64,000 nucleotides of DNA from assembly GCF_003243465.1 (NCBI RefSeq), contig NZ_QFQZ01000016.1:5809-69808 (forward strand), given 5' to 3'. Both the position numbers and the translations under genes were made by a program. Under the pieces are notes generated by a model. It was not told the DNA's origin, did no database searches, and was given only the letters and a program-made list of their open reading frames with translations. This DNA is from Caulobacter segnis (GTDB taxonomy: Bacteria; Pseudomonadota; Alphaproteobacteria; Caulobacterales; Caulobacteraceae). Shown here piece after piece: positions 1 through 7,181 of the stretch (positions are counted from its first letter, which is position 1; each line of letters begins with the position of its first letter).

Positions 1-824
1 GCCAGGGGCGTGTGATAGGCCAGCTGGTCGTCGATGAAGGCCAGGTTCAGGCCGGGCAGGCCCTTGCGAACCGCGTGGGTGAAGTCGGTGTCGTTGGGCA
101 TCTTCGCATAGACCGCCGAGGCCAGCGAATTGGCCGAAGGGCCCTTGGCGGCGCGCGCGAAGACGGGGATCAGGGCGCCATTGCCGGGGCCGGTCTGGAA
201 CATCGACGCCCGGCCGGCGTCGCCGCGCGCTTCCAGGTTCACGACCAGGCCGACGCGCTTGGCCATCGGGTCGCGGGCGAAGAAGGCCTCGGCGCCCAGC
301 AGCCCCGGCTCCTCGGCGTCGGTGAACAGGAAGATCACGTCGCGCCTGGCCGGCCCGCCGGCCTTCATGGCTCGCGCGATCTCGAGGGCGGCGGCGACCC
401 CGGCCGCGTCGTCGGCGGCGCCGGGCGAGTTGGGGACCGAATCGTAATGGCTCATCACCAGCACGGCGGGCAGGGCGCGGTCGGCGCCGGGCAGCACGCC
501 CGCCAGGTTCTGCACCGAGGCCACGCTCAGGAAGTACGGGTCCCTGGCATTGGCGTAGAAGCCCTGGTCGGGGCGGACGGACACCTCAAGGCCCAGCTCG
601 CCCATCCGCATCAGCAGGTGGTCGCGCACCTTGGCGATCTCAGCCGAGCCGGTGGGATGCGGCGCCTGAGCTATCGCCGCAACGTCGGCCATCGCCCGCT
701 GGGCCGAGAAAGTAGCGGGCGGCGCGTCGGCCGGCAGCGGGGCGGGCGTCCGCAGGCTCCAGACGCCGACGGCGACGCCGATCACGAGGCAGATCCAGAC
801 GCCAAGGAAGCGGATCGTCTTCAT
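1..824 (-). CDS. M28 family zinc metallopeptidase, C-terminus cut by window edge
   Basis: The visible 274 codons give a membrane-anchored aminopeptidase-like protein. An N-terminal hydrophobic segment (residues about 5-23) would tether it to the inner membrane. The zinc-site pattern of the M28 family follows: HYDS (metal His/Asp), a GAADDAAG block containing the bridging Asp, a TDAEEPGLLG segment with the paired catalytic and metal-binding Glu, and NLEARG. The start ATG at 824 is preceded by a strong AGGAGG. The family hydrolyses N-terminal residues from peptides. Related long forms carry extra membrane helices at the C-terminus, which lie outside this window, so full length and topology cannot be judged. 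The gene reads away from the large receptor gene at 996-3512 on the same strand and probably has its own promoter. Confidence 0.85.
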   Translation of the reverse strand, partial: MKTIRFLGVWICLVIGVAVGVWSLRTPAPLPADAPPATFSAQRAMADVAAIAQAPHPTGSAEIAKVRDHLLMRMGELGLEVSVRPDQGFYANARDPYFLSVASVQNLAGVLPGADRALPAVLVMSHYDSVPNSPGAADDAAGVAAALEIARAMKAGGPARRDVIFLFTDAEEPGLLGAEAFFARDPMAKRVGLVVNLEARGDAGRASMFQTGPGNGALIPVFARAAKGPSANSLASAVYAKMPNDTDFTHAVRKGLPGLNLAFIDDQLAYHTPL

Positions 825-957
825 GCTCGAGGCCTCCTGGCGTCACCCCTGGTCCCCGCCATGCTGAGGTGATGCGCGCTCGTCCGGAAGCCCCGAAAAT
901 GGTCGCGGAACGGAAAAGGGCGACCCGGTCGCCCGGATCGCCCCCCTCTTCCGAAAG

Positions 958-982
958 CCCCCGGACCTTGGCGGTCCGAGGG
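958..982 (-). terminator. Hairpin downstream of TonB-dependent receptor
   Basis: Arms 958-967 and 973-982 pair with one mismatch around a 5-base loop. On the minus strand the stem is followed by CTTTC rather than a long T-run, so it is a weak intrinsic terminator candidate for the receptor ending at 996. Confidence 0.4.
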
Positions 983-995
983 TTCCCCCTCCCGG

Positions 996-3512
996 TCAGA
1001 ACTTCGAACGCAGGGTCACGCCATAGGTCCGCGGCGCGCCCAGGAACGCATCGTAGGTGATCGTGTCCAGCGCCGGATTGTAGGTGCTCTGCGCGGCGCT
1101 GAGGCCCGAGGAGCCTTGCAGCGGCCCGTTGAAGCCCACCTGCATGTACTTCTCGTTCAGCAGGTTCTGCGCCCACAGCTCGGCGGTCCAGCGATCGTCG
1201 GCCGAGCCCAGGCCGACGCGACCGTTCACGACCGTGTAGGCCTTCTGGACTTTCGGCGGGAACAGGTCCGAGCCGGTGTTGTAGGACGACGAGTACTTCG
1301 CGCCGATGTTGAACCGCGCCTTCATGTTGTCGCCGACCGGGGTCTCGTAGGTGAGCGAGCCGGACGCCGAGTACTTGGGCGCCAGCGACAGGCGGCTGCC
1401 CGGCAGCAGGGCCAGGGCGTTGCCCGGGTCGTTCGGGATCGGCTGCTTGCCGTACTTGGTGTCGGCGTAGGTGAAGCCGCTCTGCACCACCAGGCCGTGG
1501 ACCGGGGTGAACCACAGGAAGTCGGCGTCGACGCCCTTGGACTTCACTTCCGGGATCGAGCGGACCACGAACGAGGTGCCCAGGAAGGTGTTCAGCTGGA
1601 AGTCGGTGAACTTCTGCTGGAAGGCGCTGACGTTGAACAGGACGGTGCGGTTGAACAGGGTGTTCTTCAGGCCGATTTCGTAGCTGTCGACGAACTCTGC
1701 CGGGAACGAGGTGTCATAGATCGGCGTCACGCCCGCGCCGCCCGACGGCAGGCCGTTGGACGACTGGGTGCGGTCCAGGTTGAAGCCGCCGCCCTTGTAG
1801 CCGCGCGCGAACGAGGCGTAGCTGAAGACCTCGGGCGACAGGCGGTACGACGCCTTGATCGTGCCGCTCCACTCCTTGTCCGTGCGCTCCTGCTTGGTGC
1901 CGCGGCCGTTGAACAGGGTGTTGGCCCAGGGCAGGCAGAGGTTGGCGACCACCGTGCCGGTGGCGGCCGCGCCGACGATGCTGGCGATCCGGGCCTGGCC
2001 CGCCGGGGTCAGGGCCGTGCCGCAGCCGACGCCGCCGTCGGTGTTGGTCTGGTAGGTGTCCAGCTTCTTGTTCTCGGAGGTGTAGCGCAGGCCGGCGGTG
2101 ATCTCGAAGGCGTCGGTCACGTGCCAGGTGTCGTTGGTGAACAGCGCGATCGTGGTGGCGCGCTGGTCATAGCGGTCCTTCAGGCCCTGGCCGCCCGCGA
2201 ACGAGGTGTTCGGCGCGCGGTTCAGCAGCAGGCTGATGAAGTTGGGGATGCCCGCCGGGTTGGCCGCCGAGCGCGACAACAGGCGGCCCAGATACTGTTC
2301 GTAGTGGTTGCCGAAGTAGAAGTTGGCGCGGTTCGCCAGCCGCTCATCGGCCAGGAAGGCGCCGACCAGCCAGTCGAACTTCTCGTTGCGGCCGGCGAGC
2401 CGCAGTTCCTGGCTGTAGGTCCGGAACTCGGAATAGTTCGTGCCGTCCTTGTTGCGATAGGTGATGTCAGCAGTGCTGAAGTCGGAGTCCTGGCCGTTGT
2501 CGGTGCGCCAGTTGCGGATCGCCGAGATGGTGGTCAGCGAGCCGAAGGGCAGGTCGATATCGCCCTGCAGCGAAACGCCTTTGTCTTCGATCTTGGCGGG
2601 CGCGCCGCGGTTCGAATAGGCCACGCGCTTGAACGGATCGGCGGTGGCCGCCACCGGGGTCGTCTGGCCGGAGGCCGCGGCCAGGATCGCCGAGGTCGGG
2701 CCGGTGCGGATCTGCACCGCGCCGCAGCAGTTCTCGTCGCGGCGGCTGTAGTCGGCGATCACGCGGAAGGTGGCGTTGTCGTCCGGGACGAACAGCAGCT
2801 GGCCGCGCATGGTGTAGAAGTTCTGGTCCGCGTCCTGGTCGCGCTTGGACGGACCGCCGCCGGTGATGACGTCGTTATAGCCGTCGCGCTTGCGGGCCGC
2901 GAAGTACAGCCGGCCGGCCAGCTTGTCCTCGTACAGCGGGCCGGTCACCGAGGCGGCCGCGCCCTTGGCGCTGTAGTTGCCGAAGGTCAGCTCGGCGTTG
3001 GCGCCGAAGCCGAATTCCGGCTCCTTGGTCATCACGTTGATGACGCCGGCCGAGGTGTTCTTGCCGAACAGGGTGCCTTGCGGCCCCTTCAGGACCTCGA
3101 TCCGCTCCATCTCGCCAAGATCGCCGAAGCCGACGCCGTTGCGCGGGCGATAGACGCCGTCGATCACGACGCCGACCGAGCTCTCGAGGCCCGGGTTGTC
3201 GCCGACCGTGCCGACCCCGCGCACCCGGGCGGTGGTCGAGGCTTCGGACGAGGTCGAGGTCACGGTCAGGCCGGGCGTCAGGATCGTCAGGTCCTTGATG
3301 TCCTTGACGCCAGTGTCCTGCAGAAGCTTGGCGCCGACGGCGGTCACCACGACCGGCACGTCTTGCAGGTTCTGTTCCCGCTTCTGGGCGGTGACGATAA
3401 TGCTGTCGACGGTTTGGACGTCGCTCGTTTGAGCCTGAGCGGCGCTGGAAGCGCCAAGACCAGCGAGGACGACAGCGGACGCCGTGCCGCAAAGCACCTG
3501 GGTGAATCGCAT
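996..3512 (-). CDS. TonB-dependent outer-membrane receptor
   Basis: An 838-residue outer-membrane beta-barrel importer. A cleavable signal peptide (residues 1 to about 27, ending AAQAQ) precedes a TonB-box-like SIIVTAQK. The plug domain then shows DVPVVVTAV, the RVRGVG block, VVIDGVY and the very typical EVLKGPQGTLFGKN stretch. The barrel ends with Phe (RSKF), as expected for BAM-inserted proteins. The start ATG at 3512 has GAGGTAGGAA just upstream. There is no STN signalling domain, so this receptor should be a pure transporter, unlike the one at 7182-9581. Plug and barrel resemble the broad Caulobacter/Sphingomonas group; the substrate cannot be told from sequence, and neighbours (SelO, an M28 peptidase) give no clue. 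The 247-base gap to selO holds the divergent promoters. Confidence 0.92.
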   Translation of the reverse strand: MRFTQVLCGTASAVVLAGLGASSAAQAQTSDVQTVDSIIVTAQKREQNLQDVPVVVTAVGAKLLQDTGVKDIKDLTILTPGLTVTSTSSEASTTARVRGVGTVGDNPGLESSVGVVIDGVYRPRNGVGFGDLGEMERIEVLKGPQGTLFGKNTSAGVINVMTKEPEFGFGANAELTFGNYSAKGAAASVTGPLYEDKLAGRLYFAARKRDGYNDVITGGGPSKRDQDADQNFYTMRGQLLFVPDDNATFRVIADYSRRDENCCGAVQIRTGPTSAILAAASGQTTPVAATADPFKRVAYSNRGAPAKIEDKGVSLQGDIDLPFGSLTTISAIRNWRTDNGQDSDFSTADITYRNKDGTNYSEFRTYSQELRLAGRNEKFDWLVGAFLADERLANRANFYFGNHYEQYLGRLLSRSAANPAGIPNFISLLLNRAPNTSFAGGQGLKDRYDQRATTIALFTNDTWHVTDAFEITAGLRYTSENKKLDTYQTNTDGGVGCGTALTPAGQARIASIVGAAATGTVVANLCLPWANTLFNGRGTKQERTDKEWSGTIKASYRLSPEVFSYASFARGYKGGGFNLDRTQSSNGLPSGGAGVTPIYDTSFPAEFVDSYEIGLKNTLFNRTVLFNVSAFQQKFTDFQLNTFLGTSFVVRSIPEVKSKGVDADFLWFTPVHGLVVQSGFTYADTKYGKQPIPNDPGNALALLPGSRLSLAPKYSASGSLTYETPVGDNMKARFNIGAKYSSSYNTGSDLFPPKVQKAYTVVNGRVGLGSADDRWTAELWAQNLLNEKYMQVGFNGPLQGSSGLSAAQSTYNPALDTITYDAFLGAPRTYGVTLRSKF

Positions 3513-3759
3513 TTCCTACCTCGGTTCGTTGGCCCGGAGACGCTTGCCCATCCCCAGGCTTGTTTTTCGTTGTCCCGCTCGAACGACTGTTCGAATGGAT
3601 GTCCAAGGGTTAGGCGCCACCAGAGCGTTCGGCAAGCAAAATCCCTTGTGACAAAAAGGCCTAAGCCCTCCTGTTGCCGGGATGTGACAACGTTCGGCGG
3701 CCGTCATCGACTTTCGAAGAAGGGTTGCGCCGCGGTCGCCGCGACCTCATTTGGCGGTC

Positions 3760-5208
3760 ATGTCGCTTTCGCCCGCCTATCGCCCCGATCCCCGCTTCCA
3801 AGCCTTGGGGCCGGATTTTTCCGACGCCGTCGAACCGGCGGACTTTCCGCAGACGATCCTCCGCCATCGGAATGCGCGCGCGGCGGCCAGCGTCGGCCTG
3901 GACGGGCTGTCCGAGGCGGCGTGGATCGCCCACTTCGGCCGCTTCGCGCCCTTGCCGGACAACCAGCCGACGCCCCTGGCGATGCGCTATCATGGCCATC
4001 AATTCAGGTCGTACAATCCCGATCTGGGCGACGGCCGCGGCTTCCTGTTCGCCCAGCTGCGCGAGGCCGGAAGCGGCCGCCTGCTCGACCTCGCCACCAA
4101 GGGCTCGGGCCAGACGCCCTGGTCGCGCTCGGGCGACGGGCGGCTGACCCTGAAGGGCGGCGTGCGCGAGGTGCTGGCCGCCAGCCTGCTCGAGGCTCTG
4201 GGCGTTCCGACCTCCCGCGCGTTCTCGCTGGTCGAGACGGGCGAGGCCCTCGTGCGGGGCGACGAGCCCAGCCCGACCCGGTCGGCCGTGCTGACGCGGC
4301 TGTCCCACAGCCACATTCGCTTTGGGACGTTCCAGCGGCTGGCCTATTTCGATCGTCGCGACCTGATCTCGGTCCTGATCGATCACGTGGTCGAGACCTA
4401 TTATCCGTCGATCGCCGACGCGCCCGACCGCCCGGCCGCGCTGCTGGAGGCGGTGGTCGCCGCCAGCGCTCACCTGCTCGCCCGCTGGATGGCGGCGGGC
4501 TTCGTGCACGGCGTGCTCAACACCGACAACATGGTCGTCACCGGCGAGAGCTTCGACTACGGACCCTGGCGCTTCCTGCCGCGCAACGACCCTAACTTCG
4601 TGGCCGCCTATTTCGATCATTCGGGTCTCTACAGCTTCGGCCGCCAGCCCGAGGCGGTGTTCTGGAACCTGCAGCAACTGGCCGCCTGCCTGACCTTGGT
4701 GGGCGAGCAGGCGGGGCTGCTGGCGGCCCTGAACGGCTTCTCGGACGCCTATCGCTTGGCGCTGCGCGAGGCGATGCTGGACCGGCTGGGCCTGGAAAGC
4801 CTGGGCGCCGATCGGGATCTCGCCCTGGTCAACGCCGCGTTCCGCGCCCTGGCCGAGGGCGGCGAGACGCTGCGCTGGGAGCCCTTCTTCTTCGACTGGT
4901 TCGGCGGAGAGGCCTCCGAGGCCCGGGCGCTGGGCGGCCCGCGCGCGGGGCTCTACGAAGGCGAAGCGTTCCGGGCTTTCCGGGCCGGCCTCGCCGACTA
5001 CGCGCCGCGCCGCGCCGAGGGCCTGGCGTCCGCCGTGTTTCAGCGTGACGAGCCGGAAGAGCTGATCATCGACGAGGTCGAATCCCTCTGGGCCCCGATC
5101 GACCAGGACGACGACTGGACGTCGCTGAACGCCAAGCTGGAACGGATCGAGGCGGCGCGGCAGGCCTACGGCCTGGACGTCGCGCGTGGCGAAAAGACCG
5201 CCTCCTGA
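3760..5208 (+). CDS. selO: SelO/YdiU family protein adenylyltransferase (pseudokinase AMPylator)
   Basis: A 482-residue member of the UPF0061/SelO family, protein-kinase-fold enzymes that bind ATP in a flipped orientation and transfer AMP to Ser, Thr or Tyr of target proteins during redox stress. Characteristic blocks are present: MRYHGHQF, GDGRGFLF, LATKGSGQTPWSR, RDGRLTLKGGVRE-like text, FVHGVLNTDNM (catalytic-loop equivalent) and SFDYGPW (metal-binding DYG). The length matches bacterial homologues. Eukaryotic and some bacterial SelO end in a selenocysteine or cysteine redox tail; this one ends KTAS without it. A TTG three codons upstream (3751) is an alternative start; the ATG at 3760 was chosen. 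No clear Shine-Dalgarno is visible. It is transcribed divergently from the receptor at 996-3512. Confidence 0.9.
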   Translation: MSLSPAYRPDPRFQALGPDFSDAVEPADFPQTILRHRNARAAASVGLDGLSEAAWIAHFGRFAPLPDNQPTPLAMRYHGHQFRSYNPDLGDGRGFLFAQLREAGSGRLLDLATKGSGQTPWSRSGDGRLTLKGGVREVLAASLLEALGVPTSRAFSLVETGEALVRGDEPSPTRSAVLTRLSHSHIRFGTFQRLAYFDRRDLISVLIDHVVETYYPSIADAPDRPAALLEAVVAASAHLLARWMAAGFVHGVLNTDNMVVTGESFDYGPWRFLPRNDPNFVAAYFDHSGLYSFGRQPEAVFWNLQQLAACLTLVGEQAGLLAALNGFSDAYRLALREAMLDRLGLESLGADRDLALVNAAFRALAEGGETLRWEPFFFDWFGGEASEARALGGPRAGLYEGEAFRAFRAGLADYAPRRAEGLASAVFQRDEPEELIIDEVESLWAPIDQDDDWTSLNAKLERIEAARQAYGLDVARGEKTAS

Positions 5209-5298
5209 AATTTTCCGTTCGCGCCCGGAACAATCGTCAAGGTTCCGTCTTACTGTTCCGGCACAGTGCCCTAGACGAACGCCGTGCGGAGATTCCCG

Positions 5299-5424
5299 AT
5301 GCGCATCTTCCAACCGATCATGCTGGTCTGCGCCGTAGCCATGTCGTTCGTGGGCGCCCTGGGTCTGCCCGGTTGCGCCCGGGCGATCGGCGAGTGCCTG
5401 CGCGACCGCCCCGAGCTCGCCTAG
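5299..5424 (+). CDS. Small hydrophobic peptide with signal-like N-terminus (41 aa)
   Basis: A 41-codon frame starting ATG at 5299 with GGAGA nine bases upstream and stopping at TAG 5422-5424. It begins with a short basic segment (MRIF), a hydrophobic core (about residues 6-24, LVCAVAMSFVGALGLPG) and a Cys-containing tail ending in a charged DRPELA. It could be a secreted or membrane micropeptide. I do not recognise the family. It lies between selO and the convergent deacetylase gene. Support is limited to the ribosome-binding site and composition, so it may be spurious. Confidence 0.4.
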   Translation: MRIFQPIMLVCAVAMSFVGALGLPGCARAIGECLRDRPELA

Positions 5425-5440
5425 GGCCTTAGGCTGCTGA

Positions 5441-6217
5441 TCAGGCGCTGAGCGCCTCTGGCTCGCGCGGGCTGGCGGGCGTCAGGCCCTGGCGCGCGCG
5501 GACGGTGAAGGCGGCGAGGAACTGGTCGAGGAACGCCCAGGTCGCGGCGTCATGATCCAGGTGATGGGTCAGCAGGCCGATCGGTTCGTCCCAGCAGCCC
5601 GACAGCCGGCGTCGCGCCAGCAGCCGCCGCAGCCGCGACAGGAATCGCCAGCGGCCGCGGAAGCGTCCGCCGCCCTTCCAGCGCAGCACGTCCAGATGGG
5701 CGTCCAGCCGCGCGACGTCCCCGGACGAAACCTGGTCCTCGGCGAAGGCCGAGATGGCGGTGATCGACGAGTCGCGAGCCGCCTCGGTCAGCTGGGGCGC
5801 CAGATTGTTCCAGGGGGGCACGAAAAGGGTGGGCTGGGTTCCCGCCCGATGGAACGCCATCACCGTGGCGCGCAGCTGGGCGCGAACCCAGTCCAGGCTG
5901 TCTTCGGCCACCACCTCGCCAAAGCCCTGGCCGGGCGGCTGGCGGTTGATGTGCTTGAAGCCGTGGACGGCGATCTCCACAGCAGGCTCGGCCTCGACCC
6001 GCCGCACCAGCGTCGGCAGATGCGGACTGGCGATCGCCGCCAGCGTCAGCGGCGCATCGTGGCGTCGGGAAAGCTCCAGAAGCCTGTCCAGCGGCTCGCT
6101 GGGGGCGCGCGCGTCATCGTCGCGCCACCAGAGGACCGGGGCGTGGCCCGCCTTCGCCCACAGCCGCAGCTCACGGCCCAGGATCAGGTGAAACACCAGA
6201 GGCGCGGCGCTCCGCAT
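5441..6217 (-). CDS. Polysaccharide deacetylase-like protein
   Basis: A 258-residue protein without a signal peptide. It shows the NodB-fold landmarks: WWRDDDA near residue 31 (the motif-1 acidic cluster), VHGFKHIN near residue 84 (motif-2 metal histidines) and FVPPWN near residue 132 (motif-3 Arg/Pro loop equivalent). A late LLTHHLDHD provides another His pair. The family removes acetyl groups from amino sugars of glycans. It follows the GT2 gene by 12 bases on the same strand, so the pair likely acts on one surface glycan, such as lipopolysaccharide or an exopolysaccharide. The glycan is not known. Confidence 0.78.
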   Translation of the reverse strand: MRSAAPLVFHLILGRELRLWAKAGHAPVLWWRDDDARAPSEPLDRLLELSRRHDAPLTLAAIASPHLPTLVRRVEAEPAVEIAVHGFKHINRQPPGQGFGEVVAEDSLDWVRAQLRATVMAFHRAGTQPTLFVPPWNNLAPQLTEAARDSSITAISAFAEDQVSSGDVARLDAHLDVLRWKGGGRFRGRWRFLSRLRRLLARRRLSGCWDEPIGLLTHHLDHDAATWAFLDQFLAAFTVRARQGLTPASPREPEALSA

Positions 6218-6229
6218 GGCGAGCGCCGC

Positions 6230-7060
6230 CTAGACGCCGCCGGCTTCGACGCGGCGCAGCGGCAGCGGCGCGGTGGGGGGCGCCTTGGCCATGTCCCGCG
6301 CCCTGTCTCGCAGGATTTCGCGGGCGCGCAGGTTCGACAGGATCGGATAAAGCCCCGCCATCAGCGAGATCAGGAAGCCCAGGTCGCCTTCCCGATAGCC
6401 CTTGCGCGACACGTAGCACTTGAAGAAGCGACGCACGCCCCGGAAGGCGTCGTCGGCGATCCCCTTGATCTTGCCACTGTCGGCCAGGTCCTGGGCGCGC
6501 AGGGCCGTGTAGCGCGACAGGCGGGCGAACATGTCGCCGATGTCCTCGTCGACCATGTGACGCAGCGGCTGGGTCAGGCGACCGCCATAGACGCCGTCCA
6601 GCTTGGCGCCCGGATGGACGCGCTCGGACTTCCAAGACTTCACGCCGGGACGGAACAGGCGGGCGGCCGAGGACGTGCCGAACGAGCCGCCCCAGCCGTG
6701 GCGGACCAGCTGGTCGCCGACATAGTTGTCGATCGGAATCTGGTACCAGTCGGCGGCGCCGGGGCGGGCGATAGTCTCGCGCACTTCCTCGGCGAAGGCC
6801 GGCGTCACGCCTTCGTCGGCGTCCAGCTCCAGGATCCAGTCGCCGGTGCAGCGCGCCAGGCCGGCGTGCTTGCGGGCGCCCTCGATTGGGAAGATCCCCG
6901 CAACCACCTGAGCGCCGTACTGGCGCGCGATCGCCTCGGTGCCGTCGCTGCAGCGGTCGGCGACCACCACGATCTCGTCGCAGAAGGACAAGGCCGCCAG
7001 GCAAGCGGGCAGCCGTTGTTCCTCGTTGTGAACGCAGATCAACGCGGAAAGCTTGGTCAT
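6230..7060 (-). CDS. Family 2 glycosyltransferase, WaaE/KdtX-like
   Basis: A 276-residue GT-A fold transferase. The N-terminus reads LSALICVHNEEQRLP followed by DEIVVVADRCSDGT, the nucleotide-sugar binding half. ELDADEG is the DxD-type metal site, and RVHPGAKLDG and a KCYVSRKGYREGDLGF segment match the lipopolysaccharide-core beta-glucosyltransferase group. I start it at the ATG at 7060, preceded by AGAGG; a longer in-frame extension to 7147 is Pro/Arg-rich and unlike the family. It sits in a two-gene operon with the downstream deacetylase. Inferred role: adding a sugar to lipid A core or another envelope glycan at the cytoplasmic face. Confidence 0.85.
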   Translation of the reverse strand: MTKLSALICVHNEEQRLPACLAALSFCDEIVVVADRCSDGTEAIARQYGAQVVAGIFPIEGARKHAGLARCTGDWILELDADEGVTPAFAEEVRETIARPGAADWYQIPIDNYVGDQLVRHGWGGSFGTSSAARLFRPGVKSWKSERVHPGAKLDGVYGGRLTQPLRHMVDEDIGDMFARLSRYTALRAQDLADSGKIKGIADDAFRGVRRFFKCYVSRKGYREGDLGFLISLMAGLYPILSNLRAREILRDRARDMAKAPPTAPLPLRRVEAGGV

Positions 7061-7181
7061 CAGTCGAAACCTCTGATCGAGCGGCCCGCGCCCCGCGGTC
7101 GCTCTCACAGGACATGACGCCACGGGGGGAGCCGGCCCCCCGCTCACGCGCTAAGAAATGTGTAAGCTTTGCAACAAAGCC

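Noticed and set aside
1116..4595. 1159-codon plus-strand open frame antisense to the first receptor gene and running into selO
   Set aside because: Its translation is rich in Arg, Gly, Val and Ala without any domain and lies opposite a clear receptor gene. Very GC-rich genes give long antisense frames.
3760..5208. Selenocysteine in SelO
   Set aside because: The C-terminus ends KTAS and an ordinary TGA; there is no UGA-Ser-Ser arrangement and no SECIS-like element was seen.
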